Assembly: GCA_050299695.1 (NCBI GenBank)
Contig: JBNKWI010000002.1
Coordinates: forward strand, 1 to 64,000
Source: Ovoidimarina sp050299695
GTDB taxonomy: Bacteria; Pseudomonadota; Alphaproteobacteria; Rhodobacterales; Rhodobacteraceae
Reading direction: 5' to 3'
DNA length: 64,000 bases
In this document: positions 1 through 8,718 of the stretch, piece after piece
How positions within the stretch are numbered: position 1 is the stretch's first letter
How the letters are laid out: every line of letters starts with the position of its first letter
The notes under the pieces: generated by a model
Seen by the model: only the letters and a program-made list of their open reading frames with translations
Told to the model about the DNA's origin: nothing
Database searches by the model: none
Made by a program: the position numbers and the translations under genes

Positions 1-236
1 AGGAACAGCGCGGGGATGCCGCGGACGCCGAGCTGCGAGGGCGAGCCCGGGTTCTCGTCGACATTGACCTTCACGATCTTGACCTTGCCGTCGAGCTCTT
101 CGCTCAGTTCTTCCAGCGCGGGGCCGATCTGTTTGCAGGGGCCGCACCATTCGGCCCAGAAATCCACGACGACCGGCAGATCCGACTGGCGGACCTCGGC
201 GTCGAACGTGTCGTCGGTGACGGCGTGAGTCGCCAT
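1..236 (-). CDS. trxA: Thioredoxin TrxA, C-terminal part cut by window edge
   Basis: This is the N-terminal 78 or so residues of a cytoplasmic thioredoxin, which reduces protein disulfides using thioredoxin reductase. The translation starts MATHAVTDDTF and contains the redox motif WAEWCGPCKQ with both active-site cysteines, followed by a typical VKVNVDENP strand and the cis-proline segment GIPALF at the edge. The ATG at 236 is preceded by a GGAGA ribosome site. It lies 59 bases downstream of addA on the same strand, a common Rhodobacterales neighbour. The C-terminal quarter lies outside the window. Confidence 0.95.
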   Translation of the reverse strand, partial: MATHAVTDDTFDAEVRQSDLPVVVDFWAEWCGPCKQIGPALEELSEELDGKVKIVKVNVDENPGSPSQLGVRGIPALF

Positions 237-295
237 GGCAGCTCTCCATAAATTCGGGTGTCGGGGGAGGAAGGTAGGGAGCGCACGCCGGGGCG

Positions 296-3200
296 TCAAG
301 ATGTGGCGGGCGTGGCGAGGCTCGCCATCACGATCTCGTGGGGCAACACCATGAGCCGACCGGTGGCGGTCCAGAGAATGGCGGTGTCGATGCGGTGGTG
401 CGGGTAGATCTGGGTGAGCGCGGCGCGATAGGCGGCCATCTGGCGGAGGATCCCGTCCGGCGTTTCGGCCGGGGTGACGGGGACCACGGCATTGGTCTTG
501 AAATCGACGATCAGCACGCGTTCCGGGCCGATCAGCAGGCGGTCGATGACCCCGCGCATGCGGGCGCCGCCGAGTTCGGGGAGCGCGGCGGTGACGGGGA
601 CCTCGGCAAGGGCGTCGGGGGCGAAGATTTCCGTGAGGTCCGGTCTCGCGAGAAGTGCGGTGACCCCTTCGGCGAGGGCGCGGGCTTCGTCCTCGGGTGC
701 CGCGTCCTCGCCGGCGGCGAGCAGGGCCACGGCGGTTTCCGGGTGGCGCTCGGGCGGGAGCGGCGCGAGATGTTCGAGGAGGAGGTGGATCCGGCGGCCA
801 TGGCGCTTGGCCTCCTCCTCCGAGCGGCCCTCGCCGCCCAGCGCCTTGGCGCCAGGGAGATCGGAGGGCGGGATGGGTTTCGAGCGGGCGGGCGGCAGCG
901 GGGCCTTCGCCTCGGCCCAAGCGGGCAGGTCTGCTTCCGGCTCCTCCCGAGTCGTGGAGGCATCCCGGATCTCCGCTGTCCAGTCGCCGTTTTCCAGCCG
1001 GAGCCCGCCCTCGCCGGTCGGCATCGCGCAGGGCGTCGCGCCGGCCGCCTCGAGCCCGGCGCGGACATCGCCGTACCAGGTGCCGTCGCTCTTTTCGCCA
1101 TCGCCGATGCCGCAGACGATCAGCCGGGTCTCGGCCCGGGTCATCGCGACGTAGAGGAGCCGCTGCCGTTCCAGTGCATCGCGCCGCGCGATTTCCTCCC
1201 GCGCCGCTGTGAGCAGCGCTGGCCGTTCGAGTTTCGCGGGCAGCCAATGCGCGCCGCCGTCGGGGTCGAGTACGATATTCTTCGGCTTGTTGTCCGGAGG
1301 CCGCATCGTGTCGGGCAGGAACACCACCGGCGCCTCGAGCCCCTTCGCGCCATGCACCGTCATCACCCGGACGGCGCGGCCCGACTGGTCGAGCGGGCGT
1401 TTCACCTCGACCGCCTCGCCGTCGAGCCAGGCGAGGAACCCGGTGAGGCTGGGCACTTCCTGGCGTTCGTAGGCCAGCGCGAGCGAGAGCATCTCGTCGA
1501 TCGCGTCCTCGCATTCGGCGCCGAGCCGGGCGAGGAGACGACGCCGCCCGCAATGGCGGACGAGGGCGCGCTCGAGGAGATCGTAGGGGCGGAGGAAATC
1601 GGCCTGGTCGCGCAGGTCGCGGAGGATCGGGTGGGTGTCGGGATGGTCGGCCGCCTCGTCTACCAGCCGGCGCCAGAGGTAGCGGCTGCCGCGCCCGGCG
1701 GCGAGGCGGTAGAGCCGGTCCTCGCTCCAGCCGAAGAGCGGCGAGCGCAGGATGGCGGCGAGCGAGAGGTCGTCCTCGGGCAACGCGAGGAAGGCGAGAA
1801 GGGCGCGGAGGTCCTTGACCGCGAGTTCGGCATCGAGCCGCATCACGTCGGCGCCGGCCACCGGCAGGCCTTCGGATTTCAGCGCGCGGATCAGCGACTG
1901 GAACAGGTCGCCCTGCCCGGTGCGGCCCTTGACGAGGATCAGGACATCGCCGGCATGGGCCCGGCGCGTGACGCCCTTTTCGACCACCAGCATGGTCGGG
2001 TCGGCGATCATCCGGGAGATTTCGGTGGCGATCCGCGCCGAAAGGATGCGCGCGGGATGGTCGGGCGAGACCAGATCGACCGGATCGTACCAGACCGGCT
2101 CCTCGCGTTTGCCCTGGGGTTCGACCAGCGGCCAGAGATCCACCCGGCCGGGGCGTTCCTCGTGAAACGCGATATGGGTGGGCGCGCCGCCGAGGCCGGT
2201 GCCGGTGTAGAAGGTCGCGTCGACCGCGCGGAGGATCGCCGGGGCGGAGCGGAAGGAATGGAGAAGCGCGCGTTCGCGCATGCCGCCCGCGGCGCCGAGC
2301 TGCTCGGAAAATCGTGCGCGCATTTCCTCGAACACGTCGAGATCGGCGCCCTGGAAGGAATAGATCGACTGTTTCTTGTCGCCGACGACGAAGAGCGTCC
2401 GGCCCTCCGCCCCCTCGCCGGTGCCGAACTCCTCGGAGAGCCGTTGGATCACCCGCCATTGCGACAGGCTGGTGTCCTGGCTTTCGTCCACGAGGATGTG
2501 GTCGATCCGCCCGTCGAGCCGGAACCGCACCCAGTCCGCCGCCGCGCTGTCCGAAAGGAGTGTCGCGGCGCGAGCGATCAGGTCGTCGAAATCGAGCCAG
2601 CCGCGCCTTGCCTTTTCCGTCTCGTAGGCGGGGAGGAGCCGGGCGGCGAAGCGATGAAGCGCGAGTGTACGGTCGGTGGCGGCGAGCGCGAGGCGGAGCG
2701 GGCGGAGGCCGGCGAGCCGGTCCATCAAGGCGTGAAGATCCTTCCGCTCTTGAGGGGAAAGCAACAGTTTCACTTCTTTCTTCGGAAACCTGTTCTTCTT
2801 CGGACTGAATGGAGATTTCGCGTCCTGCTTCGTGAGCATGTGATGTTCGAGCGCTTCGAGATCCGAGAGACGAACGTTGTTCGGGTCGATCTGCGCGAGG
2901 CGGTCGAAGGCGGAAAAATTGACTTCATCCGACTTCAGAGCGCTCAACAGACTGCCCAAGAGGTCAGGATCGAGTGCCAGATCCGCAATCAGATCCGCCG
3001 GGGTCAGGTTCTCCGGCGCGCCGTGGGCGCGGAGCAGGGCAGCGCGGTCGGGCGGAGTGGCGAAGGCGGAGCGGCGGGAGACGATCTCGGTGGTGAACTT
3101 CGGGAGATCGGCGCCGGAATGGTAGCGGGCGAGGCCCGAGACCGCTCCGTCCGGGTCCGCCTCGGCCAGCGTTTCGAGGAGGTCGGCGAGGAGATGGCGC

Positions 3201-3643
3201 TGGGCGCTTTCGTCCATCTCGGTGAAGCCGGGCGAGACGCCGGCTTCGAGCGGGAACTGCCGGAGCAACGCGGCGCAGAAGGAATGGATCGTCTGGATCT
3301 TCAGCCCGCCCGGTGTCTCGATGGCGCGGGCAAAGAGCGTGCGCGCGTTCTCGAGCGGCAGCGCGGTTCCGGCGCCGATCCGGACGAGCGTGTCGGCAAG
3401 GTCCGGGTCGGGCATCATCGCCCAGGCGCCCAGCGTCCTGAAGAGCCGGTTCTGCATCTCGCCCGCCGCGGCCTTGGTATAGGTCAGGCAGAGGATGTTC
3501 TGCGGCGGCGCCCCGTCGAGGAGGAGCCGCGCCACCCGGTCGGTCAGGACCCGCGTCTTGCCGGAGCCGGCATTGGCCGAGAGCCAGGTCGAGGCTTGCG
3601 GGTCGGCGGCGTCGATCTGCCGCTGGCTGGCGGCGTCGGTCAT
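296..3643 (-). CDS. addA: AddA, helicase-nuclease subunit of the AddAB recombination complex
   Basis: AddA (1115 aa) is the UvrD-like helicase with C-terminal nuclease that processes double-strand breaks together with AddB. Visible motifs are Walker A LSANAGSGKT near residue 35, motif II VDESQD, motif III GDKKQSIYSFQGAD, motif V TVHGAKGLE, motif VI YVAMTRAE, and a C-terminal PD-(D/E)XK core GVIDRLL ... IVDFKTN. The longer frame to 3682 is rejected: the ATG at 3643 overlaps the addB stop codon (ATGA), which indicates translational coupling. Length and domain order match alphaproteobacterial AddA. Confidence 0.96.
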   Translation of the reverse strand: MTDAASQRQIDAADPQASTWLSANAGSGKTRVLTDRVARLLLDGAPPQNILCLTYTKAAAGEMQNRLFRTLGAWAMMPDPDLADTLVRIGAGTALPLENARTLFARAIETPGGLKIQTIHSFCAALLRQFPLEAGVSPGFTEMDESAQRHLLADLLETLAEADPDGAVSGLARYHSGADLPKFTTEIVSRRSAFATPPDRAALLRAHGAPENLTPADLIADLALDPDLLGSLLSALKSDEVNFSAFDRLAQIDPNNVRLSDLEALEHHMLTKQDAKSPFSPKKNRFPKKEVKLLLSPQERKDLHALMDRLAGLRPLRLALAATDRTLALHRFAARLLPAYETEKARRGWLDFDDLIARAATLLSDSAAADWVRFRLDGRIDHILVDESQDTSLSQWRVIQRLSEEFGTGEGAEGRTLFVVGDKKQSIYSFQGADLDVFEEMRARFSEQLGAAGGMRERALLHSFRSAPAILRAVDATFYTGTGLGGAPTHIAFHEERPGRVDLWPLVEPQGKREEPVWYDPVDLVSPDHPARILSARIATEISRMIADPTMLVVEKGVTRRAHAGDVLILVKGRTGQGDLFQSLIRALKSEGLPVAGADVMRLDAELAVKDLRALLAFLALPEDDLSLAAILRSPLFGWSEDRLYRLAAGRGSRYLWRRLVDEAADHPDTHPILRDLRDQADFLRPYDLLERALVRHCGRRRLLARLGAECEDAIDEMLSLALAYERQEVPSLTGFLAWLDGEAVEVKRPLDQSGRAVRVMTVHGAKGLEAPVVFLPDTMRPPDNKPKNIVLDPDGGAHWLPAKLERPALLTAAREEIARRDALERQRLLYVAMTRAETRLIVCGIGDGEKSDGTWYGDVRAGLEAAGATPCAMPTGEGGLRLENGDWTAEIRDASTTREEPEADLPAWAEAKAPLPPARSKPIPPSDLPGAKALGGEGRSEEEAKRHGRRIHLLLEHLAPLPPERHPETAVALLAAGEDAAPEDEARALAEGVTALLARPDLTEIFAPDALAEVPVTAALPELGGARMRGVIDRLLIGPERVLIVDFKTNAVVPVTPAETPDGILRQMAAYRAALTQIYPHHRIDTAILWTATGRLMVLPHEIVMASLATPATS

Positions 3644-6564
3644 CCCACGTCCCCCGCGACCGGCTCCGCCGTTTCGTCCCATTCGCCGTAGCGCGACAGG
3701 TGGTCGTAGTCGCCTTCGAAGCCTGTGTTCTGGGCGGTACGCCGCGCGGTGTAGCCCTTGGCGCGGCTTGCATAGGAGGCGATCAGGCTCTCGAAGCGGC
3801 GGCGGGTTACCGGGGTGGCGAAATCGCCCGCGAGAGGCTGGGGGCTGCGCTTCGGGTTGCTGCCGAGGCCGATATGGACGACCTGGTCGACCGGCGCCGG
3901 GGCGATGCCGTCGAAACCGCCCTCCTCAGCGATCAGCGCTTCGAGGAGGAGCTGGACCCGGAACGCGCGGATTTCCTTGCCGCTGGGGACCGAGCCGGTC
4001 TTGTAGTCGAGCACCGCGAGGCTGCCATCGCGCAGCCGGTCGATCCGGTCGGCCCGGCCGGCGAGCGTGAAGCCGATCCGGTCGAAGGTGAGCCGGCCGT
4101 CCACCTCGGCGCGCACCAGTTCCGCGCTTTCGCGCCACTTGGTTTCCTCCGCGAGGAAGCGGTCGGCAATCCGTTCGATCCTTGCGAGCCAGAGACGTGC
4201 GGCCATCGGCCAGGCGACGTGTTTGGCAATCTCCTCGCCGGCGATGGCGAGGAGGTGCGCGCGCGGGTCGGCGACACCGTCGCGCCAGTCGGACACGAAA
4301 CGGGCGAAGATGGCATGGGTGACGATGCCGCGCAGGAGCGCGTCGGGCTCCGGGCGGAGCGGCCTCACGGCGCGGAGGCCGAGGATGTGGCGGGCGTAGA
4401 TCTCGTAGGGGTCCCGGCACAGGGTTTCGACCTGGGTGAAGGAGAGCCGTCGCGGCCTGGCGGTGACCGGCGGGCGCGGCGAGGGGCGCGGCTCCGGGGC
4501 GAGATCAGCCGCCGGACGGTCGAGCGCGTCGGCTTCGGCGAGGAGCGCCTGGCCACGGGCCCGCATCGCGGCGAGCGCCTCGGGGCCGCCGGTCGCGGTG
4601 AGCCCGGCGAGCAGGTTCGTCAGCCGGTTCAGCCAGCGCGACGGTACCGGCAGGGCGCTTTCGTCGCGGATGGTGCGGGTGAGCACAACCTCAGGCGCGG
4701 CGATGGCCTGCTGGAAATCGTGGGCGGCGAGGCCGATCCGGCGTTCGGGGAGAAGGAGCCCGGCCTCGGCCCGCATCCGCCGGTTCAGCCAGGGATCGGG
4801 CGCCGGGAGGCCGGGCCAGGTGCCGTCGTTGAGCCCGCCGAGCACGACCAGTTCGGCGCCCTGAACGCGGGCCTCCATGGTGCCCCAGATCATGATGTCT
4901 GGCCTCGGCTCGTCGCGGTCGCGTACCTCCTCTCGGGCGATGATCCCCTGAAACAGGGTCACATAGTCGGCCGCGCTCATCGTGCCGCCATGGCCCGCCT
5001 CGCGGCGGAGCGAGACGACGATCTCGGCGGCCTTCCGGCCCGCCGGCCTGTCCCAGAGCGGGCCGTCGTCTTCCGATCCCGCACCCGCGACGAGGCGGCG
5101 CGCGAGCTCGAGATGACGCGTCGCGAGCTCTTCGAGGCGCTGTGTCCCGACAAGTTCGGCGCCCGCGAGGATGCCGCCGAACCATTCGGCCCAGGCAGCG
5201 CGCTCCGGTTTGTCGCGGGCCCAGCGCGCGAGCGTGTCGGCACCGATCCAGGGCAGCGCCTTGTCGCGGAGCCAGAGTTCGAACTCGCGGGCATGGCGCA
5301 GATGCGGCCCGCGCCCGGTGCCGGCATGGGTGAGCGGGTGTTTCAGGAGCGCCAGCGCTTCGTGCAGCGCGCAGCGTCCGGCGAGGAGGGCCGCCGCCTG
5401 CCGGAGGAGCCGACCGGGGGGCGAGAGTGCGAAGGGCCGGCCGGCGCTGTCGTCGGGCGCGATGTCCCAGCGGTCGAGGAGCGCGGCGACGCGGCGGGTC
5501 AGCATCCGGTCGGGCGTGACGAGCGCGGCGCACCGTCCGGCCTCGGCCGCTTGCCGCAGCACCCAGGCGATGGCGCGGGCCTCGGCGCGTGGATCGGGCG
5601 CCTCGACGAACGTCATGGCGCGGGTCGCCTCCCCCATGTCGCCCAGCGCCGGACCGTCGCGGCGCCAGCCGTCGGTGACCGGCGCGGGGCGGAGCGCGAG
5701 CGAGACGAGGCGGTTGCGCGCCGGCGCGGGGGCCGGAAGGTCGGACCAGGTGCGTATCTCGCCCGGGCCGAGGCCGAGCTGGCCCATGAGGCGGAGGAAG
5801 CGGTATTGCGGATGGTCCTCCTCGGCGAGTTCAGCCCAGATCGCCCCGGGGAGGTCGGTGTCGAAACCGGGCAGGATCACCGCGCCCTGCGGCAGACGCG
5901 CGACGGCCTCCATGAGGAGGAGCGTCGCGCCGCGCGAGCCGGTGGAGCCGGCGACGATCACCGGGTCGGCGGGCGGGTCTGCGCGCCAGCGTGCCGCGAG
6001 CCGTTCCACCGCCATGCGCTGCCGTGCCTCCGGATCGGGCGCCTCGGTGCCGCCGGCGGCGAGATAGCGGCCGACCAGCGCGAGGAAGGACCGGCTCCGT
6101 TCCCAATGGGCGGAGGCGGTGCCGGTATCGAGCGCCTCGATCGCCGACAGGGGCACACCCTCGCCCTGCATCTCGTCCATCAGCGCGGCGAGGCTGTCGG
6201 CGAGGTCGAACAGCGCCGCACGGGGGGCGAGGCCGGGATCGGCTTCGATGAGGCGGGCTACGAGTTGCGCGAGTTCGAGGCGGCGGCGGAGCGGCGAAAC
6301 CGGGAGCGGCAGGTCGGCGAGTGTCGGGTCGCGGCCGATCTCGGTGACCATGCGGAGGCGCGGGAGGAAGCCCGGGGGGCCCTGGTCGAAGAGCTCGACG
6401 ATCCGGCGGCGCATCCGCTCGGTGTTCACGTAGATCGTGGTGCGGGCGAGCCTGTCGGGCGGGGCGCCGGTGAGGCGTGTGCGCAGGCCCTCGACCAGCA
6501 GCGCGGGAAAATCGGCGCCGGGCGGGAGCGCGAAGAGGCGCGGGGTATCCAGCGGTTCAAACAT
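3640..6564 (-). CDS. addB: AddB, nuclease subunit of AddAB (alphaproteobacterial type)
   Basis: AddB (974 aa) partners AddA in double-strand break resection. The N-terminal part resembles an inactive helicase fold, and the C-terminus has a RecB-type nuclease core, GRADRIDRL followed about 15 residues later by VLDYKTG. It starts inside the end of murU (8-base overlap) and its stop overlaps the addA start, so murU-addB-addA are probably cotranscribed. I see no cysteine cluster like the Fe-S clamp of Firmicutes AddB, which fits the alphaproteobacterial branch. Confidence 0.95.
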   Translation of the reverse strand: MFEPLDTPRLFALPPGADFPALLVEGLRTRLTGAPPDRLARTTIYVNTERMRRRIVELFDQGPPGFLPRLRMVTEIGRDPTLADLPLPVSPLRRRLELAQLVARLIEADPGLAPRAALFDLADSLAALMDEMQGEGVPLSAIEALDTGTASAHWERSRSFLALVGRYLAAGGTEAPDPEARQRMAVERLAARWRADPPADPVIVAGSTGSRGATLLLMEAVARLPQGAVILPGFDTDLPGAIWAELAEEDHPQYRFLRLMGQLGLGPGEIRTWSDLPAPAPARNRLVSLALRPAPVTDGWRRDGPALGDMGEATRAMTFVEAPDPRAEARAIAWVLRQAAEAGRCAALVTPDRMLTRRVAALLDRWDIAPDDSAGRPFALSPPGRLLRQAAALLAGRCALHEALALLKHPLTHAGTGRGPHLRHAREFELWLRDKALPWIGADTLARWARDKPERAAWAEWFGGILAGAELVGTQRLEELATRHLELARRLVAGAGSEDDGPLWDRPAGRKAAEIVVSLRREAGHGGTMSAADYVTLFQGIIAREEVRDRDEPRPDIMIWGTMEARVQGAELVVLGGLNDGTWPGLPAPDPWLNRRMRAEAGLLLPERRIGLAAHDFQQAIAAPEVVLTRTIRDESALPVPSRWLNRLTNLLAGLTATGGPEALAAMRARGQALLAEADALDRPAADLAPEPRPSPRPPVTARPRRLSFTQVETLCRDPYEIYARHILGLRAVRPLRPEPDALLRGIVTHAIFARFVSDWRDGVADPRAHLLAIAGEEIAKHVAWPMAARLWLARIERIADRFLAEETKWRESAELVRAEVDGRLTFDRIGFTLAGRADRIDRLRDGSLAVLDYKTGSVPSGKEIRAFRVQLLLEALIAEEGGFDGIAPAPVDQVVHIGLGSNPKRSPQPLAGDFATPVTRRRFESLIASYASRAKGYTARRTAQNTGFEGDYDHLSRYGEWDETAEPVAGDVG

Positions 6565-7231
6565 CGGCCAGCACGTGTTCGGCGAGCGCGATGCCCTCGG
6601 GATGGCCCACGTCGCACCAGCTCCCGGGATAGGAGAGGCCGAAGAGCCGCCCCTCGGCGGCGGCCGCGTCCCAGACCCGGTTCAGCGAGAAGACGCTTTC
6701 GGGCCAGTCGGCGATACGCTCGGTGGCGAGGATCTGGAGGCCGGTAAAGACCGCGTCGCCGCCGCGGTGGAGCAGTCCGTCCGGTGCGAGAGTGAAATCG
6801 CCGCCGCCCTTGCGGCCCACTGCGCGGGCGAGCGGGACGGAGAGGAGGAGCGCCTCCATCCGGTCGGGGTTCCAGGCGTCGGCGAGGAGGTCGAACGGGT
6901 TCGGCCCGGCGAAGATGGCGTCGGAATTGGCGGTGAAGACGGGGTCGGTCCCCAGGATCGGCAGCGCCGCCTTGAGGCCGCCGCCGGTGTCGAGGATCTC
7001 GCCCGGCTCGTCGGAGATCGTCACATCACGCCCGGCGAGATGGGCGGCGATCCGGTCGCCGAGATAATGGGTGTTCACGACCTTCCGGGGAATGTCGTCG
7101 GCCAGCGCCAGCATCCGGTCGAGCAGCGTCACGCCGCTCACCTCGATCAGCGGTTTCGGCCGCTCCCGGGTGAGCGCGCCCATGCGGGTGCCGAAGCCGG
7201 CGGCGAAGATCATCACGGCACCGGGGGTCAT
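6557..7231 (-). CDS. murU: Nucleotidyltransferase, probable MurNAc-1-phosphate uridylyltransferase MurU
   Basis: A 224-aa sugar-phosphate nucleotidyltransferase. The N-terminus carries the signature AAGFGTRMGALTRERPKPL, and the C-terminal part has SWCDVGHPEG. With the adjacent kinase it matches the AmgK-MurU pair, which converts recycled N-acetylmuramic acid via MurNAc-1-phosphate to UDP-MurNAc in proteobacteria. The start ATG at 7231 overlaps the amgK stop (ATGA). Some databases name this family mannose-1-phosphate guanylyltransferase; the context favours MurU, but substrate cannot be read from sequence alone. Confidence 0.82.
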   Translation of the reverse strand: MTPGAVMIFAAGFGTRMGALTRERPKPLIEVSGVTLLDRMLALADDIPRKVVNTHYLGDRIAAHLAGRDVTISDEPGEILDTGGGLKAALPILGTDPVFTANSDAIFAGPNPFDLLADAWNPDRMEALLLSVPLARAVGRKGGGDFTLAPDGLLHRGGDAVFTGLQILATERIADWPESVFSLNRVWDAAAAEGRLFGLSYPGSWCDVGHPEGIALAEHVLADV

Positions 7232-8211
7232 CGCAGTCTCGCGAGATGGGTTGGGCCGGGCTCCGGCATGGTGGTGCGGATGCGGGCGGCGAGCGGTTCG
7301 AGGCCGGGCGTTTCCAGCGCGCGGGTGAGGTGGCGCCAGACGCGGGGGACATGGGCGAGGTAGCCGGGTTTGCCGTCCCGGAGCGAGAGCCGGGCGAAGA
7401 TGCCGAGGATCCGGAGGTTGCGCTGCAGGGTGAGGAGCGCGGCGGCGCGGGTGAAGGGGGCGGCGTCGGTGCCGGTCAGGTCGAGATAGCGGTGGGTCAT
7501 GGTTTCGGCGAGGCCGGGCGAGAGATCGCGGCGGGCGTCGGCGAGGAGCGAGACCAGATCATAGGCCGAGTGGCCGAGAAGCGCGTCCTGGAAATCGAGG
7601 AGGCCGACCCGGGCGGGGCCTGCGCGGGTGGGGAGCCACAAGAGATTCTCGGCATGAAAGTCGCGCAGGACGAGGGTCGAAGCGAGGCCCGGGAGGTCCG
7701 CGAGCGCGTCTTCGAGGCGCTGGGTGGTGTCGGGATCGGCGGTGCCCTTGCCGAGGCCCGCGTACCAGATCCCGGCGAGGTCGGTCGCCTCGGCGAGCCC
7801 GCGCGGGGTCATGGCGGCGAGGCCCTCGGGCGGCTCGGTGCGGTGGAGCGCGGCGAGGAAATCGACCGCGGCGGCGTAGAGCGGCGCCTCCTGTGCCGGA
7901 TCGGCGGTGGCGAGACGTGCGAAGAGGTCGTTGCCCAGGTCCTCTAGTAGGAGAAGGCCCCGGGCCGTGTCGTCGGCGAGGATCGCCGGCGCGCTGAAAC
8001 CGAGACCGGCGAGGTGGCGCGCGATCCTGAGGAAGGGCTCCTGATCCTCGCCCGTCTCCGGAGGCGCGATCATCAGGACGGCGCTGGCGCCGCCCATGGA
8101 CAGCCGCTCGTAGCGCCGGTGCGAGGCGTCGCCGGCCAAGGGCGCGCGGGCGGCGCCGGCCCAGTCGGTGCCGGCGAGAAAACCGTCGATGGCGGCGGCG
8201 CTACAGGGCAC
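7228..8211 (-). CDS. amgK: Anomeric sugar kinase AmgK (aminoglycoside phosphotransferase fold)
   Basis: A 327-aa kinase of the choline/aminoglycoside phosphotransferase fold. Catalytic motifs are VLRDFHAENLLW (Brenner-type HxDxxxxN variant with HAEN) and GLLDFQDALLG, which holds the metal-binding Asp. In the AmgK-MurU salvage route it phosphorylates N-acetylmuramic acid or GlcNAc at the anomeric carbon. The start is GTG at 8211, overlapping the end of tsaE by 11 bases; its stop overlaps murU. The overlaps suggest a single transcript from tsaE through addA. Confidence 0.83.
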   Translation of the reverse strand: MPCSAAAIDGFLAGTDWAGAARAPLAGDASHRRYERLSMGGASAVLMIAPPETGEDQEPFLRIARHLAGLGFSAPAILADDTARGLLLLEDLGNDLFARLATADPAQEAPLYAAAVDFLAALHRTEPPEGLAAMTPRGLAEATDLAGIWYAGLGKGTADPDTTQRLEDALADLPGLASTLVLRDFHAENLLWLPTRAGPARVGLLDFQDALLGHSAYDLVSLLADARRDLSPGLAETMTHRYLDLTGTDAAPFTRAAALLTLQRNLRILGIFARLSLRDGKPGYLAHVPRVWRHLTRALETPGLEPLAARIRTTMPEPGPTHLARLR

Positions 8212-8683
8212 GGGCGGTTTCCGTGAGCGCCTGCCAGCGGGCGCGGCCGGTGCGGATCGTCAGGCGGCGGGAATCGCCGGGGCCTTCGGGCACGAAAGCC
8301 AGGGTCATCGCGCCTTCTGGCAGCGCACCGAGCCGGTCGGGCCATTCGACGAGGCAGATCGCGCTGCCGAACGCGTCTTCGAGACCGAGTTCCAGCGCCT
8401 CGTCGGGATGCGTCAGGCGGTAGAGATCCGCGTGCCAGATCTCGACGGGGCCCGCGTCGTAGGTCTGGACCAGCGTGAAGGTCGGCGAGGGCACGTCCTC
8501 GGCGCGGCCGAGCGCGGCGAGCCGCGCCTTGATGATGGCGCGCGCGAAATGCGTCTTGCCGGCACCGATCGGGCCCTCGAGCAGGAGCGTGTCGCCGGCG
8601 CGGAGTCCGGGGGCGACATGGCGGGCCAGCGCGTCGGTCGCGTCGGGCGTCGCGAGGAGGAGCGAGAACGGGTCGTCGGACAT
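8201..8683 (-). CDS. tsaE: TsaE, tRNA threonylcarbamoyladenosine biosynthesis ATPase
   Basis: TsaE (160 aa) is the small P-loop ATPase that works with TsaD and TsaB to make t6A in ANN-decoding tRNAs. The Walker A motif GPIGAGKTHFARA lies near residue 39, followed by the family segment SPTFTLVQTY and the Asp-containing WHADLYRL. ATG at 8683. tsaD lies in this window at 19714-20802. First gene of a tightly overlapping minus-strand operon (tsaE-amgK-murU-addB-addA). Confidence 0.95.
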   Translation of the reverse strand: MSDDPFSLLLATPDATDALARHVAPGLRAGDTLLLEGPIGAGKTHFARAIIKARLAALGRAEDVPSPTFTLVQTYDAGPVEIWHADLYRLTHPDEALELGLEDAFGSAICLVEWPDRLGALPEGAMTLAFVPEGPGDSRRLTIRTGRARWQALTETARAL

Positions 8684-8718
8684 GCGCGGACTTTACGGGC
8701 TCGGCGCCCCGCCGCAAG

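Noticed and set aside
3640..3682. N-terminal extension of AddA to 3682
   Set aside because: The extension (GRNGGAGRGGRG) has no similarity to AddA and lies within addB; the ATG overlapping the addB stop is a better start.
338..3691. Very long plus-strand open frame (1117 codons) opposite addA
   Set aside because: It is a frame shadow caused by high GC; composition is Arg/Gly/Glu rich with no recognisable motifs, while the opposite strand encodes clear AddA.
3700..6747. Plus-strand open frame of 1015 codons opposite addB
   Set aside because: Antisense to AddB with all family motifs on the minus strand; no motifs of its own.
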